64,000 nucleotides of DNA from Hyphomicrobium_A sp963745205. GTDB taxonomy: Bacteria; Pseudomonadota; Alphaproteobacteria; Rhizobiales; Hyphomicrobiaceae. Shown here piece after piece: positions 33,454 through 45,234 of this stretch. The translations under genes were made by a program, and so were the position numbers. The stretch's first letter is position 1. Every line of letters starts with the position of its first letter. The stretch lies in NCBI GenBank assembly GCA_963745205.1, contig CAVUWX010000020.1:40751-104750 (forward strand), in the 5' to 3' direction. The notes beneath the pieces are model-generated. The model ran no database searches, was not told the origin of the DNA, and worked only from the letters and a program-made list of their open reading frames with translations.

Positions 33454-34140
33454 ATGCGCGATCAGGTCAGGAGGAGCGGGAAGAATTCGATTTGGCGCGG
33501 CCCGGTTCTTGGATATCTTGATACGCACGGTTCGCGCAGGGCCCGTGGGGGCGAATGGTGCACGATATTGAGTTCGGACGATTTTCGATACGAACATGAG
33601 CTCGAGGACGGGCTCAACCGCTATTTGGACGGCCCTTTTGTTCACAACGCCACCACGCCGTACCGTGGGAACGCGAAAATTATTGCCGACACGGCGAGAG
33701 GTGGCCAAAGAGCGGGCAAGTGGACCCAACCAGACCTCACTTTGATTGCGGTACAACGTCTTCCGATCCAGAAACGAATTGAACTGGAGCTATTCTCGCT
33801 CGAATTGAAGCGAGCCAACGATAGCAATGTTGACAGCGTCTTCGAAGCCGTCGCTCACACACGCTACACACATTACGCATACCTGGCTTGGCATCGGCCT
33901 AGCGGCAACAGCATACCCATCGAAAAGAAGAGAGACGTCGAGACGAACTGCAGATCTCACGGAATTGGTTTGATCGTGTTCTCGGACCCGCTGCTGGCGG
34001 CGAGTTACGACATCTTGCTCGCGCCCTCACGAAAGAATCCTCATCCAGTCGATGTTGAGGAGTATCTCGAGCGTCGTTTGAAACCCCATGACATTGCAGC
34101 GCTTCGAGCGCGAGTTCAGGAGTTGGAGCTCACCCTGTGA
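33454..34140 (+). CDS. PD-(D/E)XK nuclease-like protein of unknown family
   Basis: Open for 228 codons from the ATG at 33454; a TTG at 33568 is a likely alternative start because conserved-looking sequence begins with DDFRYEHELEDGLNRYL. Two motifs fit the PD-(D/E)XK nuclease core: QPDLTLI (Asp94) and, 22 residues on, the E-x-K triad of SLELKR (Glu117, Lys119). A helix with AVAHTRYTHYAYLAW follows. GC is visibly lower than in flanking genes. Its stop overlaps the start of the ParA-like gene as GTGA, a translational-coupling arrangement. Nuclease activity is inferred, not shown. Confidence 0.6.
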   Translation: MRDQVRRSGKNSIWRGPVLGYLDTHGSRRARGGEWCTILSSDDFRYEHELEDGLNRYLDGPFVHNATTPYRGNAKIIADTARGGQRAGKWTQPDLTLIAVQRLPIQKRIELELFSLELKRANDSNVDSVFEAVAHTRYTHYAYLAWHRPSGNSIPIEKKRDVETNCRSHGIGLIVFSDPLLAASYDILLAPSRKNPHPVDVEEYLERRLKPHDIAALRARVQELELTL

Positions 34141-35072
34141 AGACGATTGTTGTGTTCAACATGCGTGTGGTGGCATTGGCAAGACGACCGTAGCGGTCAC
34201 TCTTGCAGAGACACTCGCCTATCATGGGGGACTTAATGTCCTCGTCGCTGACGCTGATCCTCAGCGTAGTGCTTCTCACCGCCTTTGCGAGCTGGTACGC
34301 GTCAACGAATGCAGCAAGCCGGGGGTAGGCCGCAACATCAGCAAGTACCTTTCGGACGCCATGGTCCGCAATCAACTACCTGACCCTTCCCTCTACGTGA
34401 CGCAGTCTTGTGGAACAGTGCTTGGGCCAGGACGCGTTGATTTACTGATGGGCTCCCATGACGCCGTTGATGCCGACCGACACTTTGCAGGTCGATGCAT
34501 GACCGACGGTGACCACGCCGTCTTCGCGAAACTTGGTGGAGCCTTCGAAAATTTGGCCGTTGGTTCGAAATATGACGTCCTCATTGTGGACAGTCCCCCG
34601 GCGCTGACCACTATCGTCCAAGGCGCACTCTGCGTCGCCGACCTACTCCTTGTGCCGATGGTAGCTCAGAGCACATCGGAACTTCTCTACGGCAGCACCC
34701 AGAAGCAAATTGAGCGGCATCTAAGAAGCGTCGGAGCGTCGGTACCAGACAGTCTCGTTGTTGCCACCATGTATGAGGCATCGAGTTCGGAGCTTCCTCG
34801 ATCGCATCCGCATTCACTTCAAGTCGCCACTAAAAATCAAGAAGCAGAAGATGCTTGCGCTCCGTGAACTGTTCAGTCCTGAAGATGGATCGACCATAAG
34901 AGAGAAGTACGGTTCAGCCGAGAAAGAACTTAAAGAGCTCGGTGCTGCTGTGATGCAGCGGTTAGGCCTTGCCAAGACTTCAGGCAAGACCTCCTCGAAG
35001 CGCAAACAGGAGACGGGTGATGTCCGAAAGGGACGTGGAAGTGGTGCAGGCTCTACTGCACGAACTCATTGA
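34137..35072 (+). CDS. ParA/MinD-type ATPase, interrupted by two one-base indels
   Basis: The GTG at 34137 overlaps the previous stop and reads KTIVVFN. The frame then jumps to GGIGKTTVAVTLAETLAYHG, the deviant Walker A; one missing base (for example AACAATG instead of AACATG near 34165) restores FNNACGGIGKTT. Next come VLVADADPQ (Walker A') and YDVLIVDSPPALTTIVQGAL (Walker B). A second shift near 34795, after MYEASSSE, leads into FLDRIRIHFKS and a charged helical C-terminus. With both corrections the gene is 311 codons, normal for the family. The role is unknown; the partners are its two neighbours. Confidence 0.6.
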
Positions 35073-35355
35073 GATCGTCGGTGAAAAACCGGCGCTGGCA
35101 AAGCGGCTCGTGGAAGCGATCGAATATCGGCTGGTCAACGTGCCTGTCGATCCGCTCGTGCTATACCGGCAGGGTGGCAGTGATGCCCTCCGCAAAAAAC
35201 TCAAGGAACTTGGAGCGGATGCGCTGCGAGTTCTCGTGAAGCAGCACAACATCCCCTGTCAGAACCCGGCGAAGCGGAAAAAGGGTGACCTGATCGATGT
35301 GATCGAAAGGTACGCTGCGAATACGGATATAGGCGAGATCGGCGCGGCTGCTTAA
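35020..35355 (+). CDS. Small helical protein with SAP/Rho-N-like C-terminus
   Basis: A 111-residue protein from the ATG at 35020, behind AGGAG. Residues 1-40 form an amphipathic helical segment. Residues ~57-98 read LRKKLKELGADALRVLVKQHNIP, then KRKKGDLIDVIERYA, the spacing typical of SAP/Rho-N/HeH-type helix-extended-helix modules that bind DNA or RNA. It overlaps the 3' end of the ParA-like frame, so all three genes of the module appear co-transcribed. Confidence 0.6.
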   Translation: MSERDVEVVQALLHELIEIVGEKPALAKRLVEAIEYRLVNVPVDPLVLYRQGGSDALRKKLKELGADALRVLVKQHNIPCQNPAKRKKGDLIDVIERYAANTDIGEIGAAA

Positions 35356-35424
35356 TGCGATCGGGCACCGGTCTCGACCCGTGATGTCCACCGGAATGTG
35401 TCCACCCCGGGTCAACGGCGGACA

Positions 35425-38416
<2,992 letters not shown>

Positions 38417-38656
38417 GAGGCTTAGGTAGCGAAGGTGGGCGCGGGCGGCAATGGACCGCCGCAAATTCCCCGGGGGGTGCCTCGCTCCTGGGCTGCCCCC
38501 GATGCCGCGGGCAAAGCTTTCGTGGCCCCGCATGGGGCATGCCCCGCCAAGGGACCTGTCGCGTGACGATGCGAGGCCCGTCGAAAGGGACCCTCATCAC
38601 GATTGCTTAGGGCGTGGGCCGTAGGCTTACCCGATGAGAACGGGAAAGGTCGCACC

Positions 38657-39169
38657 ATGGAGTCGCTGATCGCGTTTGTGCTGGGAAACTTCACGCTGAC
38701 GTTTCTGGTGCTGGGCGTCATCGCCGCCCTCATCGCTGTCGCGTTGAAGGGAGGCGGTTTCACCCTTGCCAACGTGGCCGAGGAACTGCTCGCCTATTTC
38801 ATCCTGTTCTCGGTGACGATCAGCTTCTTCTACAATTTCGTCTTTCACGTCTTCTTCGGCGCGCTCGCCGCCGGCTACATCGGCTGGGCCGACAGCCCGT
38901 TCCAGGCGGAGGTCGGCTACGCGAGCCTCGGCTTCGCCGCCATCGGGCTGCTGGCCTTCAAGGGCAACTGCTGCGTTCGCTTTGCGGCGATCCTCGGCCC
39001 CGCGCTGTTCCAGTGGGGCGCCGCCGTCGGACACATCCATGACATCCTGGCGACGGGCAACGATGCGCCCGGCAACGCGGGCATCATGCTCTACTCCGAC
39101 ATCTTCCTGCCCCTTATCGGTTTCGGTCTGCTCTGGCTGAAGCGCCGGGCCGGTGCGCGATCCGCCTGA
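38657..39169 (+). CDS. DUF6790-like integral membrane protein
   Basis: A 170-residue protein from the ATG at 38657 with five hydrophobic segments: about 2-27, 36-62, 72-80/88-98, 102-118 and 142-160. Recognisable stretches are YFILFSVTISFFYNFVFHVFFG and WGAAVGHIHDI. The pattern resembles DUF6790 family membrane proteins; no function is established. It is divergent from uvrA, sharing a ~240-bp region. Confidence 0.65.
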   Translation: MESLIAFVLGNFTLTFLVLGVIAALIAVALKGGGFTLANVAEELLAYFILFSVTISFFYNFVFHVFFGALAAGYIGWADSPFQAEVGYASLGFAAIGLLAFKGNCCVRFAAILGPALFQWGAAVGHIHDILATGNDAPGNAGIMLYSDIFLPLIGFGLLWLKRRAGARSA

Positions 39170-39253
39170 GATCGTCTGAACTTACGATCGCCGTTTCACG
39201 GCTAAAGATTTGCGAGTAGTCTTGCCCGCCGCAAAAACGATTGGAGGCTTGTC

Positions 39254-39685
39254 ATGTCCGTCCTCAAGTGGGTGCTTATCGTCATCGGCGCCATCGTGCT
39301 GCTGGGAGTGGTCGCCATCGTCGGCACCTTCTTCTGGGCGAGCACGATCGAGAGCGTGAAGCTGACGGAGGCCGACCTCCAGGTGGGCGGCGCCTATCCC
39401 GCCGAAGAGCGCCAGCAGCTGCTCGATATCTGCGCCAAGAAGCGCAAGACGGGCACGGAGGGCGACGACCGCTGCGTCTGCGTCACCGACCGCGCGGGCA
39501 AGGATTTCTCGCGCTTCGAGCGCCTCGTCTTCATCGCGAGCTTCGAGGGCAACCCGACGCGCATCGTCGCGCTGACCAAAGGCCTGATCGACAGCGGCAT
39601 CCCCCAGTCCCGCGTCGAGGAGCTGCAGAAGGATTCCAGGTCCCGCATCGACGGGCTGCTGAAGGCGTGCGGATTCCAGCAATGA
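39254..39685 (+). CDS. Membrane-anchored hypothetical protein
   Basis: A 143-residue protein with one N-terminal transmembrane helix (about 5-28) and a soluble domain with three closely spaced cysteines (LLDICAKKR, DRCVCV) and one near the C-terminus. The ATG at 39254 follows TTGGAGGC. Its last codons overlap the next gene by four bases (ATGA), so the two are translationally coupled. No family is recognised. Confidence 0.6.
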   Translation: MSVLKWVLIVIGAIVLLGVVAIVGTFFWASTIESVKLTEADLQVGGAYPAEERQQLLDICAKKRKTGTEGDDRCVCVTDRAGKDFSRFERLVFIASFEGNPTRIVALTKGLIDSGIPQSRVEELQKDSRSRIDGLLKACGFQQ

Positions 39686-40941
39686 ATGCGGCAAGTGCCG
39701 CGAGCGCCCGCGCGCTCTCGACGACGTGCTGCGTCGTCGGGGGCGGGCCTGCCGGCATGATGCTCGGCTATCTCTTGGCGCGCGCCGGCATCGATGTCGT
39801 GGTGCTGGAGAAGCACGCCGATTTCCTGCGTGATTTCCGCGGCGACACCATCCATCCCTCGACGCTCGTGGTGATGAAGGAGCTGGGGCTGCTCGATGAG
39901 CTGCTCAAGCGCCCTCACACCAAGGTCTCCAAGCTGCAGGTCCAGATCAGCGATACGTCGATCAATATCGGCGACTTCACCTACCTGCCGCCGCAACAGG
40001 CATTCATCGCCATGATGCCGCAATGGGACTTCCTCGATTTCCTTGCCGGCGAAGCCCGGCGCTTCCCGAGCTTCCATTTGATCATGAACGCGAACGTTTC
40101 CGATCTCATCGAGGAGAACGGCCGTGTCGTCGGGGTACGCGCCACGACGCCCGATGGTCCGCTCGACGTGCGCGCGCGCCTCGTCGTCGGGTGCGACGGC
40201 CGCACGTCGACCGTACGCGCCAAGGCCGGGCTCGAGGTGGAAGACTTCGGCGCGCCGATCGACGTGTTCTGGATGCGCATCTCGCGCCGCCCCGGCGATC
40301 CAGGGTTCGGAGGGCGCGTCAACACCGGAAGCTTCTTTGCCGTGCTCGATCGCGGCGACTATTTCCAGCTCGCCTGCGTCATCCCCAAGGGCGCCGCCGA
40401 GGGCATCATGCAGACAGGAATGCCCGCCTTCCGTCAAATGGTCGCCAAGGCCCTGCCGTTTCTCGCCGACCGCGTCGACGAGCTGAAGTCGTGGGATGAC
40501 GTCAAGCTGCTGACGGTGCGCATCGACCGGCTGCGAAAGTGGTACCGGCCCGGGCTGCTGTGCATCGGCGATGCGGCCCACGCCATGTCGCCCATCGGCG
40601 GCGTCGGCATCAACCTGGCGATCCAGGATGCCGTCGCCGCCGCCAACCTGCTGTGGAAGCCGCTCAAGGAGGGCACGGTTACGGAGGCCGATCTGGCGCG
40701 CGTGCAGAAGCGGCGCGAGTTCCCGACGCGCGTGACGCAGCGGGTGCAAGTCCTGGCGCAGAACCGCGTCATCCAGCCGGTGCTGCGCAGCACGCGGCCG
40801 TTGGCACCGCCGTGGATTTTTCGCCTCATCAACCGCACCCCGCTGTTGCAGCGGATCCCGGCGCGTCTGTTCGGCGTCGGTGTGCGCCCCGAGCACGTGC
40901 ACAGCCCCGAAGCTTCGCGGCCGAGGACCGCCGGCGCCTAG
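39682..40941 (+). CDS. FAD-dependent aromatic monooxygenase-like oxidoreductase
   Basis: A 419-residue class A flavoprotein. The Rossmann motif VVGGGPAGMMLGYLLARAG (near 18-36), the DG motif GCDGRTSTVRAK (near 172-183) and the GD motif LLCIGDAAHAMSPIGGVGINLAIQ (near 293) are all intact. The family inserts one oxygen atom into aromatic or related substrates using NAD(P)H. The substrate is not predictable here. Translation probably couples to the upstream membrane-anchored protein through the ATGA overlap. Confidence 0.9.
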   Translation: MNAASAASARALSTTCCVVGGGPAGMMLGYLLARAGIDVVVLEKHADFLRDFRGDTIHPSTLVVMKELGLLDELLKRPHTKVSKLQVQISDTSINIGDFTYLPPQQAFIAMMPQWDFLDFLAGEARRFPSFHLIMNANVSDLIEENGRVVGVRATTPDGPLDVRARLVVGCDGRTSTVRAKAGLEVEDFGAPIDVFWMRISRRPGDPGFGGRVNTGSFFAVLDRGDYFQLACVIPKGAAEGIMQTGMPAFRQMVAKALPFLADRVDELKSWDDVKLLTVRIDRLRKWYRPGLLCIGDAAHAMSPIGGVGINLAIQDAVAAANLLWKPLKEGTVTEADLARVQKRREFPTRVTQRVQVLAQNRVIQPVLRSTRPLAPPWIFRLINRTPLLQRIPARLFGVGVRPEHVHSPEASRPRTAGA

Positions 40942-41013
40942 CGCGGCGATTGCTCCCCGGCAATCGAATGGCTTAGATCGCAGCTTGGAACCGAACAGCG
41001 CGAGGGACGCCGC

Positions 41014-42333
41014 TTGAGCGACGCGATGGGGGAGGCCGCACCGGTCCGCAGACCCTTCTACCGGATGCTTTACGTGCAGGTGCTCATCGCGATTGGGCTG
41101 GGCTTCCTCTTCGGCTGGCTCGCCCCCGATGTCGCCCAGAGCGAATGGGTCAAGGCGCTGGGTGACGGCTTCGTCAAGCTCATCAAGATGGTGATCGCGC
41201 CCATCATCTTCTGCACGGTCGCCTCCGGCATCGCCCACATCGACGACGCGCGCAAGGTCGGCCGCGTCGGCATCAAGGCGCTTCTCTATTTCGAGATCGT
41301 GTCCACCCTGGCGCTCGCCCTCGGCCTCCTCATCGGCAACGCGGTGAAGCCTGGCGCCGGCTTCAGCGGAACCGGCGACGCGAACGCAGTCGCCGACTAT
41401 GCGGCCCGCGCCTCGCACGACAGCGCCGTCGCGTTCATCCTCAACATCATCCCCGACAGCGTGGTCGGCGCCTTCGCACGCGGCGACATCCTGCAGGTGC
41501 TGCTGTTCGCGGTGCTGTTCGGGTTCGCGCTGATGGCGCTGGGGGAGCGCGGGCGCACGGTGCGTTCGCTGCTCGACGATCTCGGGCACGCATTCTTCGG
41601 CGTCATCGCCGTGATCATGAAGGCGGCGCCCATCGGCGCCTTCGGCGCCATGGCCTACACCATCGGCAAGTATGGGCCGCAGGCGATCGGCAACCTCGCC
41701 GGCCTCATTCTGACGTTCTACGCGACCTCGGCGATCTTCATCCTCGTGGTGCTGGGGATCGTTGCGCGCGCCGCCGGCTTTCGCATCCTGCAATTCATCG
41801 GCTACATCCGCGACGAGATCCTGATCGTGCTCGGGACGAGCTCGTCGGAAAGCGCATTGCCGCAGCTCATGGAGAAGCTCGAGCGCCTGGGCTGCTCCAA
41901 ATCCGTCGTCGGCCTCGTGGTTCCGACCGGCTACTCCTTCAACCTCGACGGCACCAACATCTACCTCACGCTGGCGACGCTGTTTATCGCGCAGGCGCTG
42001 GGTGTGGAGCTGTCCCTTTACGAGCAGCTCGCCATTCTGGCCGTCGCCATGCTCACTTCGAAGGGCGCGAGCGGCGTGACGGGTGCGGGCTTCGTGACAC
42101 TTGCCGCCACGCTTGCGGCGGTGCGGCCAGAGCTGGTGCCGGGCATGGCGATCGTGCTCGGCATCGACAAGTTCATGAGCGAATGCCGCGCCGTCACCAA
42201 CTTCATCGGCAACGGCGTGGCGACCATCGTCGTTTCCGCCTGGGAGGGTGAGCTCGACCGCGCGGCTCTGGCAGCGGGGCTCAGCCGCCGCGTCGATGCC
42301 TCGAACCTTGAGACGGCGGTGACGACGGGGTGA
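41014..42333 (+). CDS. dctA: C4-dicarboxylate/amino acid:cation symporter (DctA family)
   Basis: A 439-residue transporter from a TTG at 41014. It has eight membrane helices plus the family hairpins; the signature loop GTSSSESALPQLMEKLE, VVPTGYSFNLDGTNIYL and ITSKGASGVTGAGFV-like MLTSKGASGVTGAGF are intact. It carries C4-dicarboxylates such as succinate, fumarate and malate with protons or sodium across the inner membrane. No dctBD regulators are nearby. Exact substrate range is inferred from family only. Confidence 0.9.
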   Translation: MSDAMGEAAPVRRPFYRMLYVQVLIAIGLGFLFGWLAPDVAQSEWVKALGDGFVKLIKMVIAPIIFCTVASGIAHIDDARKVGRVGIKALLYFEIVSTLALALGLLIGNAVKPGAGFSGTGDANAVADYAARASHDSAVAFILNIIPDSVVGAFARGDILQVLLFAVLFGFALMALGERGRTVRSLLDDLGHAFFGVIAVIMKAAPIGAFGAMAYTIGKYGPQAIGNLAGLILTFYATSAIFILVVLGIVARAAGFRILQFIGYIRDEILIVLGTSSSESALPQLMEKLERLGCSKSVVGLVVPTGYSFNLDGTNIYLTLATLFIAQALGVELSLYEQLAILAVAMLTSKGASGVTGAGFVTLAATLAAVRPELVPGMAIVLGIDKFMSECRAVTNFIGNGVATIVVSAWEGELDRAALAAGLSRRVDASNLETAVTTG

Positions 42334-42341
42334 GCGCCGAA

Positions 42342-42479
42342 CTGTCATCCCGGAGGCCGACGCGACAGCGGAGGCAATCCGGGACCCAGCGTACGGTGTG
42401 TCGAAGACACAAAAGGACCGGAGGTCTCTCCTGGGTCCCGGATCGCGCTCGGCGATGCCTCGCACGTCCGGGATGACAG
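42342..42479. repeat. Palindromic intergenic repeat element
   Basis: Outer arms CTGTCATCCCGGA and TCCGGGATGACAG enclose inner arms CCGGGACCCAG and CTGGGTCCCGG. The whole folds into a long imperfect hairpin of about 138 bp between dctA and the convergent YkgJ-like gene. Its TCATCCCGG...CCGGGATGA ends resemble dispersed intergenic repeats of Rhizobiales. It may also act as the terminator of dctA. Confidence 0.75.
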
Positions 42480-42490
42480 GTGCGCGCGGG

Positions 42491-42865
42491 TCACTCCTCA
42501 TGGTTGGTAAGGGCGACGTACTCGGGATCCTCCTGCGCGCGGCGCTCGAAGGCGAGGAAATCGTAATAGCCGCAGCGTCCGCCGCCGGGAAACGAGCGGC
42601 ACACGCTGGGCCGCGCCTTATAGACGGTGCAGCGCCGGTTCTTGGTGTCGAAGAAGCGGCAGATGCGGCCGTATACCGTGTCCTTTTTACGCCGCATCGC
42701 ATATTTCCGCCCGTGTTCCACCTTGGTAAACGCCTTCCGCGCGACCTCGAAGGTCATGTTGTGGTGCTTGGCGAGGCGCTCCACGTCGCGCTTATCGAGG
42801 GGTATCAGGGGGTAGGAACAGCAATAGCCGGGGCACTTCTCGCACTTGTATTGGCGGGTGCTCAC
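42491..42865 (-). CDS. YkgJ-family cysteine cluster protein
   Basis: A 124-residue protein from a GTG at 42865. The eight-cysteine zinc/Fe-S pattern of the YkgJ family is present: KCEKCPGYCCSYPL, ICRFFD, RRCTVYKARPSVCRSFPGG and RCGYYDF. Such proteins bind zinc or an Fe-S cluster and are cytoplasmic; the exact role is unknown. Length and cysteine spacing are normal. Confidence 0.9.
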   Translation of the reverse strand: MSTRQYKCEKCPGYCCSYPLIPLDKRDVERLAKHHNMTFEVARKAFTKVEHGRKYAMRRKKDTVYGRICRFFDTKNRRCTVYKARPSVCRSFPGGGRCGYYDFLAFERRAQEDPEYVALTNHEE

Positions 42866-43076
42866 GCGCCTGGTTCTCCATTGCTAAGAAGGCAAGGTCC
42901 GCCGTCTCCTTGGGCGGCACTTAGGGGCGGACGCCGGCTTGAGCTTGACTCATGCAATGGTCCGTGGGGAAAGAGCAAGGGGAAGGGTCGGGGGACCGCT
43001 GTCTAGCGTGTTGAGCGTCACATTTTCTCCGTTAAGTTTGACGCAAGTTACGCGTGGATTTCGAGGGGCGTACCGG

Positions 43077-45164
43077 ATGGTGGATATGGCACGCGTTGAT
43101 CCGGACCTCGAGACCCCGGTCAATCCCTACAGCTTGCTCGAGGCCGTCAACAGCTCGAGCGACACCTCCTATACCGGGTGGCTTCTTTTCCTCGCCGTGA
43201 TGACCTACCTCGTGATCGCGGTGGCGGGCGTCACGCACGAGGCGCTGCTGCTCGAAACGCCGGTGCAGCTCCCCATCCTGCAGGTCAAGATCCAACTCAA
43301 GCAGTTCTTCCAATTCGCGCCGATCGTGCTCGTGCTGTTCCACCTCGGCATCCTCGCGCAGCTCGTCCTGCTCGCGCGCAAGACGCTGGAGTTCGATCAC
43401 GCCATCCGCCTCTTGGAGACGAGCTCGCGGCGCACCCATCCCCTGCGGCTGGAATTGCACAGCTTCTTTTTCGTGCAGGCGATCGCCGGGCCGCAGCGCA
43501 GCGTGGTCATGAGCGGCTTCCTCAACCTCATGTCGTGGCTGACGATCGTGATCCTGCCCGTGATCCTCCTGCTCTACATGCAGGTCGCGTTCCTGCCCTA
43601 CCACGATGTGACGACGACGTGGATCAACCGCACAGCGCTCCTGCTCGACATCGGTCTGGTGCTGTTGATCGGGGTGTTCCTGATGCGACCCGAGCCGTCG
43701 TTCTTCCAGGCCCTCTGGCGCTCGACCGCGGCGCACCCGTTGGGTTCGATCGCGACCACGGCCGTGCTCGGGCTCGTCGCCTATCTGTCGCTGTTTGCAG
43801 CAACGGTGCCGGGCGAGGCGCTTGACCGCGCCAGCCGTCATCTGCTGTTGGGCATGGAAGCGGACGCCAGTCACCGCGCCCAGCAGATCGGGTTCGTGCT
43901 GCCGTTCCTCTCGCAGCGGTCCGACGGCACGCTGTTTGGCATCTTCCGCCGCAACATCGTCGTCACCGATTCCGATCTCATCGAGGAGAACAAGATCGAG
44001 GGCGGAGACAAGCGCTTGAAGCTGCGCGGGCGCGATCTGCGCTACGCCAAGCTCGATCGCACCGATATGCGCGGCGCCGATCTCACTGGCTCGGCTCTCG
44101 ACGGGGCGAGCCTCGTCGGCGTCAATCTGGAGGGGGCTTGGCTCAACTGCGCCGATATGGACCGGCTCCTGCTCAACGACGACCGCGCAGCCGCGAACTG
44201 CGCCTCCGCCCAGAATGTCGATCTCTCGCGCGCACAGCTCGGCAATGCGCATCTTTCGGGCATCGATCTGCGCGATGCCAAGCTCGACGAGGCGCAGCTC
44301 GAAGGCACTGATCTAAGCAATGCCTCGCTCGTCGGCGCGAGCTTCTCGAGCGCGCATCTGGAGAAAGCCGATCTCACCGGCGGCGTGCAGGCGCAGGGCA
44401 CCAATTTCCTCAACGCGGCGCTGCAGGGCGCCGACCTCACCGGAGCGGAGCTGCAGTCGTCGGACTTCTCGAGCGCGTCCCTGCAGGGCACCGTGCTGAA
44501 CTTCGCGCACCTGCAGGGCGCCGGAATGCGCGGCGCCGATCTCGAGGCCGCGAGCCTGCAGCGCGCTCGGCTGGAAGGCGCCGACATGACCGGGGTCAGA
44601 ATAGCCGGCGCCGACCTGCGCGGCGTCACCGTGTGGATGACCACGCCGCCCGAGTGGAATCCCGCCGGCCTGACCGATATCTCCGAAGTCGCGATCAAGG
44701 CGCCAGACGAGGCCCAGCTCGCCGATCTCAAAAGCAAGATCCAGAGCATTGCCAACGACGACGTGCGCGTGCGCGCGGCCGAGGCGGTGGCGACGCTCCT
44801 CGGCGGGTCGACGAATTGGCAGGGGAGCGCGGACCAGCAGCGCTGGCAGGGCCTGACCAGCGCGCCGGCGCCGCAGCCGGTGACCACGGCGGCCATCCCG
44901 GGCTTCCCGCCCCAGCCGGCTCCGACCGACGCCTACAAGACGGAGCTGACCACGTATCTGACCAAGATGATGTGCAGCGCGCGCTGGAGCAACGGATCGG
45001 TGGCGACGGGGGTCGCGCGTCGCGCCGTCGCCCAGCAGTTCCGCGGTGACGTGGTCGCCGTCTACGACGGCCTCAAGAGCAACGCCTGTCCGGCGTCGGC
45101 CAAGATGCCGAGCAAGGTCATGCGCGACCTGTCCTCGGCGGCCGAGACGGCGCGCTACCGCTGA
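43077..45164 (+). CDS. Membrane protein with a pentapeptide-repeat domain
   Basis: A 695-residue protein from the ATG at 43077 behind GAGGGG. The N-terminal half has about five transmembrane helices (near 33-53, 80-100, 153-173, 186-203, 226-246). Residues ~320-517 are about 25-35 pentapeptide repeats of the A(D/N)LxxA type, such as ADLTGAELQSSDFSSASLQG, which fold into a four-sided beta-helix. A helical, Pro-rich tail with a single-Cys region follows to 695. The arrangement of channel-like helices before a right-handed helix is unusual. Function unknown; possibly a scaffold on the cytoplasmic side. Confidence 0.85.
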   Translation: MVDMARVDPDLETPVNPYSLLEAVNSSSDTSYTGWLLFLAVMTYLVIAVAGVTHEALLLETPVQLPILQVKIQLKQFFQFAPIVLVLFHLGILAQLVLLARKTLEFDHAIRLLETSSRRTHPLRLELHSFFFVQAIAGPQRSVVMSGFLNLMSWLTIVILPVILLLYMQVAFLPYHDVTTTWINRTALLLDIGLVLLIGVFLMRPEPSFFQALWRSTAAHPLGSIATTAVLGLVAYLSLFAATVPGEALDRASRHLLLGMEADASHRAQQIGFVLPFLSQRSDGTLFGIFRRNIVVTDSDLIEENKIEGGDKRLKLRGRDLRYAKLDRTDMRGADLTGSALDGASLVGVNLEGAWLNCADMDRLLLNDDRAAANCASAQNVDLSRAQLGNAHLSGIDLRDAKLDEAQLEGTDLSNASLVGASFSSAHLEKADLTGGVQAQGTNFLNAALQGADLTGAELQSSDFSSASLQGTVLNFAHLQGAGMRGADLEAASLQRARLEGADMTGVRIAGADLRGVTVWMTTPPEWNPAGLTDISEVAIKAPDEAQLADLKSKIQSIANDDVRVRAAEAVATLLGGSTNWQGSADQQRWQGLTSAPAPQPVTTAAIPGFPPQPAPTDAYKTELTTYLTKMMCSARWSNGSVATGVARRAVAQQFRGDVVAVYDGLKSNACPASAKMPSKVMRDLSSAAETARYR

Positions 45165-45234
45165 GCCGCCGGGGTTCGCTCCTCCTCCCCTCGCTGGGCA
45201 CCCTTGCCAACCGGACCGCGGTGGCCTATCTCTA

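Noticed and set aside
39394..42702. A 1102-codon minus-strand open frame
   Set aside because: It lies antisense to the FAD monooxygenase and dctA genes, has Arg/His/Gln-rich composition and no domain. Long antisense frames are expected at this GC content.
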